Positions 6,646 to 14,444 of a stretch of 23,843 nucleotides of DNA are shown here, one piece after another; position 1 is the stretch's first letter; each line of letters begins with the position of its first letter. Under the pieces are notes generated by a model that worked only from the letters and a program-made list of their open reading frames with translations, did no database searches and was not told the origin of the DNA. A program made the translations under genes and the position numbers. Source of the DNA: Acetobacteraceae bacterium (GTDB taxonomy: Bacteria; Pseudomonadota; Alphaproteobacteria; Acetobacterales; Acetobacteraceae); the NCBI GenBank assembly GCA_003506895.1, contig DNXO01000073.1, forward strand, positions 1 through 23,843. Reading direction: 5' to 3'.

Positions 6646-7923
6646 TTACTCCGCCACCGCGACCGCGCTACGCCCGCGGGCGATCCGCAGCACCATCAGC
6701 GCGGCCATCAGGCATGCGACTCCGCTGGCCAGAAACGCCGGGACGTAGCTGCCGGTCAGATACCGGGTCTCACCCGCGCCGAAGGCCGCCAGGGCGCCAC
6801 CGATCTGATGGCCGGCGACGATCCACGACACGATGACCGGCGCGTCTTTCTTGCCGAAGACCTCGTTCGTCAGGGTGACAGTCGGGGGAACGGTGGCGAC
6901 CCAGTCCAGGCCATAGAACGCCGCGAAGATCGCCAGGCTGACCACGTCGAAGTGGGTAAATGGCAGCGCCACCAGCGACAGGCCGCGCAGGCCGTAATAC
7001 CAGAACAGCAGAACGCGGGAGTCGTAGCGGTCGGTGAGGTAGCCCGACACCGTGGTGCCGACCAGGTCGAACACGCCCATCGCGGCGAGCAGGCCGGCGG
7101 CGCTGACCTCGGGGATGCCGTGGTCGATGCAGAACGGGATCAAATGTGTCGCTACCAGGCCGTTGGTGGAAAAGCCGCACACCGCGAAGGTGGTGAACAG
7201 CAGCCAGAAATCGACTGACCGCGCGCCACGGATCAATCCGTTGATGGCGATGGCGAAAGGATTGCCCGACCTGGGCGGCAGCTCCACGATCTCTTGCGAT
7301 CCGAATGGGCCGATGCCGATCGCGGCCGGACTTTCCGGCAGCATCAGAAGCACCACCGGGATCAACGCCAGGATCACGCAGGCGACGACGATCGGCACGA
7401 TGTGCCAGCTATGGGCGACCACCAGGCTGGCCAGCAGCGGCAGGAAGACCAGTTGCCCGGACGCATTGCTGGCGGTCAGCAGACCCACGACCAGACCGCG
7501 CCGGTGCACGAACCAGCGGTTGGCGATGGCCGTGGCCAAACCCACCATGCCGGCGCCGGAACCCAGCCCGACCAGCATGCCCCAGGTGAGATAGAGCTGC
7601 CAGATCTCGCTGACGAACGCGCTGCTGCCGGCGCCCAGCACGAGCAGAACCATCGAGCACAGCACCGTCCGCTTCAGACCGATTGTCTGGATCAACCCGG
7701 CGGCGAAGGGTCCGACCAGGCCGAACAGCAGGATGTTCAGCGACACCGCGCCCGAGATCACGGCCGCGTTCCAGCCAAATGCCTCTTGCAGCGGCACGAT
7801 CAGCACACCGGGCGTGGCGCGTACGCCGACCGAGGACAGGATGACAACGAACATCACCGCCACGACCACCCACGAATAGTGCAGGCGTCCCGCGAACAGG
7901 CGGGCCATCAGGTTCGGTCCCAT
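6646..7923 (-). CDS. MFS transporter
   Basis: From the ATG at 7923 this gives 425 residues of a 12-helix major facilitator protein with two six-helix halves. The first half opens LHYSWVVVAVMFVVILSSVGVRATPGVLIVPLQEAFGW, a start typical of the monocarboxylate/oxalate-formate-antiporter-like MFS branch. The loop 2-3 motif is weak; SGYLTDRYDSR in the second half is the equivalent GxLaDR motif. The longer frame to 7980 is unlikely, because GGAG lies 9 bases before 7923 and the upstream bases form the regulator's operator. Substrate is unknown: drug or organic-anion movement fits the family. The gene is divergent from a TetR regulator and almost certainly controlled by it. Confidence 0.88.
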   Translation of the reverse strand: MGPNLMARLFAGRLHYSWVVVAVMFVVILSSVGVRATPGVLIVPLQEAFGWNAAVISGAVSLNILLFGLVGPFAAGLIQTIGLKRTVLCSMVLLVLGAGSSAFVSEIWQLYLTWGMLVGLGSGAGMVGLATAIANRWFVHRRGLVVGLLTASNASGQLVFLPLLASLVVAHSWHIVPIVVACVILALIPVVLLMLPESPAAIGIGPFGSQEIVELPPRSGNPFAIAINGLIRGARSVDFWLLFTTFAVCGFSTNGLVATHLIPFCIDHGIPEVSAAGLLAAMGVFDLVGTTVSGYLTDRYDSRVLLFWYYGLRGLSLVALPFTHFDVVSLAIFAAFYGLDWVATVPPTVTLTNEVFGKKDAPVIVSWIVAGHQIGGALAAFGAGETRYLTGSYVPAFLASGVACLMAALMVLRIARGRSAVAVAE

Positions 7924-7954
7924 GGGTATGCACTCCGGAAATCTTGCATTCAAG

Positions 7955-8001
7955 ATGACGTTCGTCATATAGATGGTCAAGTGGTAATATGACGACCGTC
8001 A
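7955..8001. promoter_or_regulatory. Twin TetR-type operators in the divergent MFS/TetR promoter region
   Basis: A perfect palindrome ATGACG-TT-CGTCAT lies at 7955-7968, and a second copy of its core, TGACG-AC-CGTCA, at 7990-8001. Their centres are 34 bp apart, about three helical turns. On the minus strand TTGACC (7975-7980) could be the -35 of the transporter promoter, which puts the first operator between its -35 and -10. TAATAT (7985-7990) could be the -10 of the regulator promoter and abuts the second operator. This is the layout expected for coordinated repression of both genes. Confidence 0.7.
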
Positions 8002-8020
8002 GATCAAGGGAGGTCACACC

Positions 8021-8623
8021 ATGGCCGAACCAGCACAACGAAGGGCGGAAACCCGCCAGCGTATCCTGACCGCCGCCGGCCATCTGTTCCGCGAGCACGG
8101 GATCGACGGCGTTGGGGTCGATGCCGTGATGAAAGAGGCCGGACTGACGCATGGCGGCTTCTATCTCCATTTTCCCTCGAAGGAAGCCCTGGCGGCGGAA
8201 GTCTCCCAGACCTTGCTGGAGCGAGCGGCCGGGAAATGGCAGGAACTCAGTCGCTCAGGGGACCGCAACGCGGCGCTTGAGAAGATTGTCACCCACTATC
8301 TGGATCCCGATCGCGTTGCCTCCGGTCACTGTTGCCCGTTGACGACGATCGGTACCGATGTCGCTCGGCGAACGACCTCCAGGGAGGCGATCGGAGGGGC
8401 ATTGCGCGGAATGCTCGATGCGCTGGCGCGGTGCCTGCCCGGTCGAAAGCGGCAGCGGGCGCTAACGGCATTGTCCACGATGGTCGGTGCGGTCGTTCTT
8501 GCCAGGCTCGCGGACGACGCGGCTCTGTCGGCGGAATTTCTACAGGCCGCCGCGGACAGCGTTCTACCGGCCAGGACATCGGCCAGGCACGCGGCATCGG
8601 ACGGGAATTTCTTGCCGGATTGA
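8021..8623 (+). CDS. TetR/AcrR family transcriptional regulator
   Basis: This 200-residue repressor has the TetR helix-turn-helix at about residues 8-55. The visible pattern is AETRQRILTAAGHLFREHG, VDAVMKEAGLTHGGFYLHFPSKEAL, matching the family consensus closely, with the FYxHFxSKE ending of the recognition region. The C-terminal ligand domain contains an unusual adjacent pair Cys104-Cys105 (GHCCPLTTIGTDVARR), in a place where related regulators carry a single conserved Cys. GGGAGG (8008-8013) lies 7 bases before the ATG. The operators in the shared intergenic region indicate that it represses itself and the divergent MFS transporter until a ligand, probably a substrate of the transporter, binds. 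Confidence 0.93.
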   Translation: MAEPAQRRAETRQRILTAAGHLFREHGIDGVGVDAVMKEAGLTHGGFYLHFPSKEALAAEVSQTLLERAAGKWQELSRSGDRNAALEKIVTHYLDPDRVASGHCCPLTTIGTDVARRTTSREAIGGALRGMLDALARCLPGRKRQRALTALSTMVGAVVLARLADDAALSAEFLQAAADSVLPARTSARHAASDGNFLPD

Positions 8624-8681
8624 CTGGCGTTCGGTACTGACATGCCCATCCTTCACTACGGAACAATTGGAAACAATCCCA

Positions 8682-9245
8682 ATGCGCGCACTGATAGTCG
8701 CCTGTCTTCTGACCGTTTCGCTTGGCGCTTGTGGCAGTTTGCCGGCGACCGAGCAGACTCCCTTTATTCCGCCGGGGGTGTTCGGGACTTACCAGGATGT
8801 CGACACCGGTGCGATCAGCTTCGCTGCCTGGGCGTTCGCGTCGCCGGCGAATACGCGCGAGAACCCGGCCGAGGCGGCACGGGCAGTCGTTGCCCTGGAA
8901 TATCTTCCGGGTGAGTTGAAAGAGAGCCCGCGTTGGATCGGTGTCGATGATTCGGTTATCGTTCGTCTTGAACAGGCGCGGATGAAAGTGCGCGCAATCC
9001 TGGGAATTCGGCCGGATGCACCGCCACAACTCGTTGTAAACGCGATGCTGGCGCTTGGACTGAATTTACAGAGCGGAAATCAGGCAGCCGCGATGCAGGT
9101 ACTGACCTCGCCCGTGTTCACCTTCCCCCCGGAACAGACACTCGGGATTTTGTCGAACCTGCCGTATATCAAAGAGGCCAACCTGGCGACGGCGCGCGCG
9201 GAATCGGGGGCGGAGGCATCTCTCCTCGGCGGGACGGGGCGGTAA
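8682..9245 (+). CDS. Putative small lipoprotein of unknown function
   Basis: This 187-residue protein starts MRALIVACLLTVSLGACGS, a short lipoprotein signal peptide with lipobox LGAC and the lipidated Cys at residue 17, so it should be anchored to a membrane facing the periplasm. The rest has no transmembrane segment. It contains a well-formed but unrecognised alpha-helical sequence (PAEAARAVVALEYLPGELKESPRW, VRLEQARMKVRAILGI). I do not recognise the family. It begins 58 bp after the TetR stop on the same strand and may be cotranscribed. No strong Shine-Dalgarno is visible (a GGAA at 8669-8672), but the signal peptide makes this start the best in the open frame, which extends further upstream over the regulator's end. 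Confidence 0.75.
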   Translation: MRALIVACLLTVSLGACGSLPATEQTPFIPPGVFGTYQDVDTGAISFAAWAFASPANTRENPAEAARAVVALEYLPGELKESPRWIGVDDSVIVRLEQARMKVRAILGIRPDAPPQLVVNAMLALGLNLQSGNQAAAMQVLTSPVFTFPPEQTLGILSNLPYIKEANLATARAESGAEASLLGGTGR

Positions 9246-9279
9246 AGATCGGTTTTCGTCAGCAGGTCGGTGTCCTGAA

Positions 9280-9295
9280 GCATTGGGCGCAATGC
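9280..9295. terminator. Possible weak terminator hairpin
   Basis: The stem GCATTG/CAATGC with a 4-nt loop lies 35 bp past the lipoprotein stop, between convergent genes. There is no T-run, so this is tentative. Confidence 0.25.
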
Positions 9296-9378
9296 CCAGG
9301 GCAAGGAGATGGGGGGCAAAGAGATGGGAATCCGCTCGATTGCCGGTAACCGTGATTATGCGAATTGATGACCGCGGA

Positions 9379-9828
9379 TCATGGCAGCGGCGCCGCGAGA
9401 TGGACCACGGGTTGCCCCGTCTCGGCGACGATCATCTCCGCTACCAGCCGTCGGTGACACAGGGTGTGGTCGCGTTCGAAACAAAGCAGACAGGCCGGTC
9501 GTTCCCGAACGAGTGACTTCGCCTGCGCCAGTGCGGCTTGCGCCCGGTCGGATGTCATGTGCTCCCGGAAGATCACCTCCATGCGGTCCGGATGCCCGGC
9601 TCGGGCGGCGTCTCGCCCGGGCTTCGGAGTGCCGAGCCCCTGGAGATGCACATATGCGATTCCAGCTTCGTCCAAGGTCGCCGCGAGTTGGCGCTTCGAA
9701 AATCCCGGCTTTCGTGACCGCGGGACCGCCCTGACGTCGATCAGCAGGCCGATCCTCGCATCGCGCAGTGTCGCCACCACCGTATCGGCTGTGCAGCCTT
9801 CGTATCCGATGGTGGCGAGGTCTGGCAT
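9379..9828 (-). CDS. DUF488 family protein
   Basis: This 149-residue protein matches DUF488: the opening MPDLATIGYEGCTADTVVATL, the central LLIDVRAVPRSRKPGFSKRQL, and the C-terminal cysteine-rich LLCFERDHTLCHRRLVAEMI are the three hallmark blocks. DVR and CxERxxxxCHR give a rhodanese-like pattern of conserved charged and Cys/His residues, but no biochemical role is established for the family as far as I know. The ATG at 9828 overlaps the stop of the upstream nudC-like gene by one base (TGATG), so the two are probably translationally coupled. A TTG 18 bases further up is a possible but less likely start. Confidence 0.9.
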   Translation of the reverse strand: MPDLATIGYEGCTADTVVATLRDARIGLLIDVRAVPRSRKPGFSKRQLAATLDEAGIAYVHLQGLGTPKPGRDAARAGHPDRMEVIFREHMTSDRAQAALAQAKSLVRERPACLLCFERDHTLCHRRLVAEMIVAETGQPVVHLAAPLP

Positions 9829-10757
9829 CAGCCGTGCGCCAGCCAATCCTCGATCAGGCGGCGGGCGATGCTGTCGACGCGCGGCAAATCGAAGCCATGC
9901 TGCTTGTGGTCGCGCATCTCTTGCCTGCTGAACCAGCGGGCGTCCTTCAGTTCCTCGGGGTCGATGGTGATTTCCTCAGACAGTCCCTCGGCGTAAAAGC
10001 CCAGCATGATGTTGCCGGGGAAGGGCCAGGGTTGGCTGGAGTGGTAATGCACATCACCGACGACGATGCCGGATTCCTCCAGAACCTCGCGGCGAACCGC
10101 TTCTTCCAGGGTCTCGCCGGGTTCGACGAAGCCGGCCAGCGTGGAATACATGGTCGCACGTGGAAACCGGGTCGAATGCCCCAGCAGCGCTTTGTCTCCG
10201 CGATGCACCAGCATGATCACCGCCGGGTCCGTACGCGGGAAATGCTGCGTATTGCACACGGTGCATTGCATCATGTGTCCGGAACTCTTGACCTCGCACG
10301 GGTTGCCGCAGACGCTGCAGAACTTGGCGCGCTGGCGCCAACTCATGAGACCCCGAGCATGCGCGAGGACGGAGGCTTCGGGGCGGGGCACTCCCCAGCC
10401 GACGGATCGCAGGTCCACAAAGCTGCCCATGGTTTCAGGGAGCAGCGGCACGGGATCCTCGGTGGCGCTGATGTCGATGGCGAAAACCGCACGGTCATCC
10501 AAAATGCCGAGAAAGGCCCATGCGCCATCTTCCTGCATCCGCAACGTGTGGGCCATCTCGCCAGAGACATAGACGGCTTCGGGGTTGCCTTCGGCGGTGC
10601 CGCGCACCAGGTTCCTGGTCCGCCAGACCGGTACGAACAGCGTTTCCGAGTCCTTTAGCTTCTCGGCGATCCAGGCCGGATCTTCCCGCCGTGTGGCGAT
10701 TCTATCCAGGTTCGACGAGGAATAGACGTTAGGACGGCTGGCCAGGATCAGGGTCAC
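9828..10757 (-). CDS. nudC: NADH pyrophosphatase (NudC-type Nudix hydrolase)
   Basis: This is a three-part NudC enzyme. A zinc ribbon has Cys147, Cys150, Cys165 and Cys168 (FCSVCGNPC ... QCTVC). The Nudix box starts at Gly209 and fits GX5EX7REX2EEXG with all metal-binding glutamates. SQPWPFP after the box distinguishes NADH pyrophosphatases. Such enzymes hydrolyse NAD(H) and, in E. coli, also remove NAD caps from RNA. Numbering uses a GTG at 10757, giving 309 residues beginning VTLILASRPN. The frame stays open to an ATG at 10973, but those 72 extra residues look like translated spacer and overlap the coaE end by 37 bases, so the shorter start is preferred. It lies downstream of coaE and overlaps the DUF488 gene. 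Confidence 0.9.
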   Translation of the reverse strand: MTLILASRPNVYSSSNLDRIATRREDPAWIAEKLKDSETLFVPVWRTRNLVRGTAEGNPEAVYVSGEMAHTLRMQEDGAWAFLGILDDRAVFAIDISATEDPVPLLPETMGSFVDLRSVGWGVPRPEASVLAHARGLMSWRQRAKFCSVCGNPCEVKSSGHMMQCTVCNTQHFPRTDPAVIMLVHRGDKALLGHSTRFPRATMYSTLAGFVEPGETLEEAVRREVLEESGIVVGDVHYHSSQPWPFPGNIMLGFYAEGLSEEITIDPEELKDARWFSRQEMRDHKQHGFDLPRVDSIARRLIEDWLAHG

Positions 10758-10936
10758 TTGAAGGGGTTCCGCATTGGTGTTTCCTTGAACCGGAAAATGC
10801 CACGGGGCAACCGATGGAGCAATGTTTGGCGCCTGAGCGTCGGAACCTAATGAGGGCCTGTCGTCAAATGGATGTGCGTGCTGTTTGGTAAATCCGAACC
10901 GTAGCAGCCCTGTGAGAAGCTGCACCCATCCAACAG

Positions 10937-11563
10937 TTAACCTCGGGGGCGGCGGAGAATTGTGCCCGAACACGGCCGACAGCGCAGGGTCCGGATAAAC
11001 CGGTTCAACACCCGCAGCGTATGGGCGCGCGACAGCCCGGTATTCACCACCAGATCGGCGCGGCGGCGCTTTTCCTTGTCCGGCATCTGGCGGGCAATAA
11101 CAGCTTCGATATCCGCCTTGCTCATCCGCCGCCGCCGCCCCACGCGGTACACCTGGATCGCGCGCGGGGCGGAAACGACCACGACGGTATCCACCCGTGC
11201 GTCGCCCTTGGTTTCGAACAGCAGCGGGATATCCAGCACCACCGCCGGCTTGCCGACCCGGCGGGCGCGGCCGACGAAGGCGCGTTCCTCGGCTTCAACC
11301 ATCGGGTGCAGAATGTGCTCCAGATGCGTCAGCGCGGTTCGGTTGCCCAGGACGGCTTGACGCAGTGCGTTGCGATCGACCGAACCGTTGACCGTGGTGC
11401 CGGGAAACGCCGCTTCGATCGCCTTCACCGCTCGACCGCCCTTCGCCTGCATCCGATGGACGGCGAGATCGGCATCGAACACCGGGATGCGTGCCCGGCG
11501 GAAAGCGGCGGCGGCGGTGGATTTCCCCATGCCGATGCCGCCGGTCAGGCCGATGATCCTCAT
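10937..11563 (-). CDS. coaE: Dephospho-CoA kinase
   Basis: This 208-residue P-loop kinase catalyses the last step of coenzyme A synthesis, phosphorylating dephospho-CoA on the ribose 3' hydroxyl in the cytoplasm. The start MRIIGLTGGIGMGKST carries the Walker A loop (Gly8-Ser15). FDADLAVHRM follows, and the CoaE block HPMVEAEERAF with VVLDIPLLFETKGD is complete. The ATG at 11563 overlaps the aroE stop by four bases (ATGA), so it is cotranslated with aroE. A longer frame to 11629 runs inside aroE and lacks family sequence. Gene order aroE-coaE is common in alphaproteobacteria. Confidence 0.95.
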   Translation of the reverse strand: MRIIGLTGGIGMGKSTAAAAFRRARIPVFDADLAVHRMQAKGGRAVKAIEAAFPGTTVNGSVDRNALRQAVLGNRTALTHLEHILHPMVEAEERAFVGRARRVGKPAVVLDIPLLFETKGDARVDTVVVVSAPRAIQVYRVGRRRRMSKADIEAVIARQMPDKEKRRRADLVVNTGLSRAHTLRVLNRFIRTLRCRPCSGTILRRPRG

Positions 11564-12396
11564 GCCAGCAGGTCGGCGGCGACGAAGCGACGCAGGTCCT
11601 CGTCCACCACCGGATCGACGCCAAACCACGATCGGAAGCCCGGCACGGCTTGATACAGCAGCATGCCAAGGCCTTCGACACAGCGGAGGTTGCGCGCGCG
11701 GGCAGCGGCCAGCAGTGGTGTTTCCAGGGGCACGTAAACGATGTCGGATACAGTCAGGGTGCTGGCAGCGCGGTCGAGGTCGATCTCCAGCGGTGGTTGC
11801 TTCGCCATGCCCAGGGAAGTGGTGTTCACCAACAGGGCGTGGTCGGGCAGCGCGTCGCTTCGCCTGTCCCAGTCGATGATTTTCAGGCCGGGGAGTTCGT
11901 GGGCGAGTGCCTCGGCCTTGGAACGGGTTCGGTTGGCGACGGTGACCTGGACGTCGAGATTCAGCAGCACGGCGGCAATCGCCCGTGTGGAGCCTCCGGC
12001 ACCCAGCAACAGGGCTGGGCCGGCAGCGGGATCGCCGCCCTGCGCCCGGAGGTTTTCCAGGAAGCCCCAGCCGTCGGTGTTGCTGCCGGTGATGCGGCCG
12101 TTGTCAAACACCATCGTATTCACAGCGCCGGCGCGGTGAGCGGACTCATCGACGGTGTCGCAGATCGCGAAGGCAGCGACCTTGTGCGGGATGGTGACGT
12201 TGATGCCGCGAAAGCCTGACAACATCAGGCCTTTGACAGCCGCGGGGAAGTTTGTCGGCTCGATCGGCAGCGGCAGGTATGCGCCGTCGATTCCGTAGCG
12301 TTCCAGCCAGAAGCCATGCAGGCGTGGGGAGCGGGAGTGGCTGACCGGCCAGCCGGTGATTCCAGCCAGCCGGGCGGTGCCGGATAGGATGGTCAT
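11560..12396 (-). CDS. aroE: Shikimate dehydrogenase
   Basis: This 278-residue NADP-dependent enzyme reduces 3-dehydroshikimate to shikimate in aromatic amino acid synthesis. SHSRSP (residues 19-24) binds shikimate, NVTIPHK places the catalytic Lys at 72, and SNTDGWGF has the catalytic Asp at 108. The nucleotide-binding GAGGST begins at residue 132, ANRTRSKA marks the NADP phosphate site, and EGLGMLLYQA near the end is also conserved. The ATG at 12396 gives the usual length; a GTG at 12435 would add 13 residues of no family resemblance. It overlaps coaE downstream. The upstream gene ends about 65 bp away on the same strand, so it may belong to the same transcript. Confidence 0.95.
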   Translation of the reverse strand: MTILSGTARLAGITGWPVSHSRSPRLHGFWLERYGIDGAYLPLPIEPTNFPAAVKGLMLSGFRGINVTIPHKVAAFAICDTVDESAHRAGAVNTMVFDNGRITGSNTDGWGFLENLRAQGGDPAAGPALLLGAGGSTRAIAAVLLNLDVQVTVANRTRSKAEALAHELPGLKIIDWDRRSDALPDHALLVNTTSLGMAKQPPLEIDLDRAASTLTVSDIVYVPLETPLLAAARARNLRCVEGLGMLLYQAVPGFRSWFGVDPVVDEDLRRFVAADLLA

Positions 12397-12460
12397 GGCC
12401 TGCGCCCGCCATGACGGAATGGCGTGAGCGAGCACCCGCTCTTCTGGAACGCGGCGGCCA

Positions 12461-13318
12461 TCAGCCCAGGAACTTCTCGGTCCAGCTTTTGTAGTCGCCC
12501 TCGCGCGTGACGCGGGCCATCATCTCGGAGGAGGCGATGCCAGTCAGGGCGGCGGGTTTGGTGCCTTCACGCAGCGCCTTCAGCGTGTCGTAAGTGGCCT
12601 TTACGGCGGCGGAGAACGGCTGGTGGCCTTGCAGTGCGACGCGCACGCCGCGGCTGGCGAGGTAGTCCTTGTCCTGCAGATCGCCCGAGACGCCGCCAAG
12701 CATCAGGGGGATTTTGACTTCGGCGGCAATGGCATCGAGGTCGGAGCGGGTCAGGCCACCGGCGATGAACAAGGCGTCCACGCCGGTTGCCTCATAGGCT
12801 TTCAGGCGCTTGATGCCGTCGGCGAGGCCGGTGATGGAGGGCGAACTGGTGCGGCCGATGATGGTCAGCGCCTTGTCCTCGCGGGCGGCCAGCGCGGCCT
12901 TCATCTTGCCGACGCCTTCCTCCAAGGAGATTACGGTCGGCTTCTTTTCGCCGAAGGTTCGGGGCAGGAGGGTGTCCTCGATCATCAGCGCCGCGACGCC
13001 GGCGGTTTCCAGCTCCTGCACCGTGCGCATGACGTTCAGCGCGTTGCCGTAACCGTGGTCGGCATCGACCATCAGCGGCAGCTTGCCCGCTCGGTTGATC
13101 CGGTAAGCCTGGGCGGCGAACTCGGTCAGGGTCAGCACGATCAGGTCGGGGGCGCCCAGAACCGTGAATGAGGCGATGGAACCGGCGAACATGCCGATCT
13201 CGAAACCGATTTCTTCGGCGATGCGGGCGGAGATCGCGTCATAGACTGACCCGGGGTGAATGCAGGCGCTGCCCGCGATGGTGGCGCGATAGCGTTCGCG
13301 GCGATCAGTCCAGTGCAT
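12461..13318 (-). CDS. Oxaloacetate decarboxylase-like protein (isocitrate lyase/PEP mutase superfamily)
   Basis: This 285-residue TIM-barrel protein closely follows the Pseudomonas PA4872 pattern, a characterised oxaloacetate decarboxylase of the PEP mutase/isocitrate lyase superfamily. Shared blocks include GSVYDAISARIAEEIGFE, ADHGYGNALNVMRTVQELE, ALMIEDTLLPRTFG, LEEGVGKMKAALAAREDKALTIIGRTSS and a final VRVALQGHQPFSAAVKATYD. The lyase loop KKCGH of isocitrate lyase is absent, consistent with this subgroup. The predicted reaction is Mg-dependent loss of CO2 from oxaloacetate to give pyruvate. A GGGGGA lies 4 bases before the ATG. The gene is divergent from an alpha/beta hydrolase and upstream of aroE. 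Substrate is inferred from family similarity; a related 2-oxo acid is possible. Confidence 0.85.
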   Translation of the reverse strand: MHWTDRRERYRATIAGSACIHPGSVYDAISARIAEEIGFEIGMFAGSIASFTVLGAPDLIVLTLTEFAAQAYRINRAGKLPLMVDADHGYGNALNVMRTVQELETAGVAALMIEDTLLPRTFGEKKPTVISLEEGVGKMKAALAAREDKALTIIGRTSSPSITGLADGIKRLKAYEATGVDALFIAGGLTRSDLDAIAAEVKIPLMLGGVSGDLQDKDYLASRGVRVALQGHQPFSAAVKATYDTLKALREGTKPAALTGIASSEMMARVTREGDYKSWTEKFLG

Positions 13319-13386
13319 GTTGTCCCCCGTTTCGATGTCGCGGCATGGTAAGGGGGAAGAACGCGATGGGGAAGGGAGACGGATCG

Positions 13387-14220
13387 ATGGAACACCATTA
13401 CGCCGATCTGGGTGACGTGCGGCTGCACTACGTGACGGCAGGCAGTGGGTTCCCCGTGGTGCTGCTGCATGGCTGGCCGCAGAGCTGGTATGAGTGGCGG
13501 CACATTATCCCCGGCCTCGCGGAGCGGTTTCGTGTGATCGCGCCCGACCTGCGCGGCCTGGGCGACTCGTCACGGCCGGCCGGCGGCTACGACAAGAACA
13601 CCGTCGGCGGCGATATCTGGCGGCTGGTGCATGACGTGCTCGGCCTGTCGGAGTTCTATCTGGTGGGGCACGACTGGGGCGGCCCGACCGCCTATGCCGT
13701 GGCGGCGGCGCATCCCGAAGCGGTGCGGAAACTGGCGATCCTGGATGTGACGATCCCTGGTGACGGCAGCCCCAACATCAGCCAGGGCGGACGCCGGTGG
13801 CATCATGCGTTCCATCAGACGCTGGACCTGCCGGAGGCGCTGATCGCGGGGCGGGAGGAGATTTACTTCGGCTGGTTCTACCGGAACTACGGGGCGCGGC
13901 CGCTGGATGACGGGGAAATCGCCGAGTATCTACGCACGTATCGGCAGGCCGGGGCATTGCGGGCGGGGTTTTCGTATTACCGCGCGATCCCGGCCGACAT
14001 CGCGGATAACGCGGCAAAAGTGGCGACGGGGTTCAAGCTGCCGATGCCGGTGTTGGCGCTGGGCGGCGACCGGTCCTGGGGCCGGGGGATGGAGGTTGTG
14101 GGCTCTCTGCGGCGGCTGGCGATGGACGTTCGGGGTGGCATGATCGAGAACTGTGGGCATTGGATGCCCGAGGAGCAGCCGGAGGAACTTTTGCGGCAAT
14201 TGCTGGGGTTCTTCGATTAA
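13387..14220 (+). CDS. Alpha/beta hydrolase, epoxide hydrolase-like
   Basis: This 277-residue alpha/beta-fold hydrolase opens with DVRLHYVTAGSGFPVVLLHGWPQSWYEWRHIIP; the HGWP is the oxyanion-hole motif of epoxide hydrolases and haloacid/haloalkane dehalogenases. The nucleophile is Asp96 in GHDWGG, and the catalytic histidine is His258 in NCGHWMPEEQPEEL. An Asp nucleophile excludes ordinary esterases and fits opening of epoxides or C-halogen hydrolysis. The choice between these is open, since the lid tyrosines cannot be assigned by eye. Two in-frame starts each have a purine-rich site: ATG 13387 (GGGAG at 13374-13378) and ATG 13366. The later one is used because the family sequence begins there. 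It is divergent from the oxaloacetate decarboxylase-like gene, 68 bp away. Confidence 0.87.
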   Translation: MEHHYADLGDVRLHYVTAGSGFPVVLLHGWPQSWYEWRHIIPGLAERFRVIAPDLRGLGDSSRPAGGYDKNTVGGDIWRLVHDVLGLSEFYLVGHDWGGPTAYAVAAAHPEAVRKLAILDVTIPGDGSPNISQGGRRWHHAFHQTLDLPEALIAGREEIYFGWFYRNYGARPLDDGEIAEYLRTYRQAGALRAGFSYYRAIPADIADNAAKVATGFKLPMPVLALGGDRSWGRGMEVVGSLRRLAMDVRGGMIENCGHWMPEEQPEELLRQLLGFFD

Positions 14221-14275
14221 GCCGCGTGCCCGCTTGGTTGTTGCCCAAACAGGCACCGAAGGCTCTGAACCCCGC

Positions 14276-14292
14276 ATTGGGCGGCGCCCAAT
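14276..14292. terminator. Possible terminator hairpin after the hydrolase gene
   Basis: A perfect 7-bp stem ATTGGGC/GCCCAAT closes a 3-nt loop 56 bp after the stop. No T-run follows. A second small GC hairpin (GCCCC/GGGGC, 14344-14358) lies further on. Either could stabilise or end the transcript. Confidence 0.35.
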
Positions 14293-14414
14293 CGGGTCAG
14301 GTCGGGCCCGGATGATATCGTATTGAAACTAATTCATGGCGCTGCCCCTTCGTGGGGCCCATTCCACACAAAATGGTTGATTTACAGGAACTGATAAATT
14401 AGCAAAATACTTGT

Positions 14415-14420
14415 TAAAAT
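14415..14420 (+). promoter_or_regulatory. Possible -10 element of the RTX protease gene
   Basis: TAAAAT at 14415-14420 is a 5/6 match to the -10 consensus in an unusually AT-rich patch (about 14365-14425). No convincing -35 is seen at standard spacing, so an activator or alternative sigma factor may be needed. GGGGA (14430-14434) lies 10 bases before the ATG. Confidence 0.3.
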
Positions 14421-14444
14421 GACAGTCCTGGGGATGTAGTCACC

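Noticed and set aside
9283..9516. Plus-strand frame of 77 codons near the DUF488 gene
   Set aside because: It mostly overlaps the DUF488 gene in antisense, and the unique part shows no protein pattern.
10758..10973. N-terminal extension of the NudC-like protein
   Set aside because: The 72 extra residues have no resemblance to the family and overlap the coaE end; treated as spacer, though the ATG at 10973 cannot be excluded.
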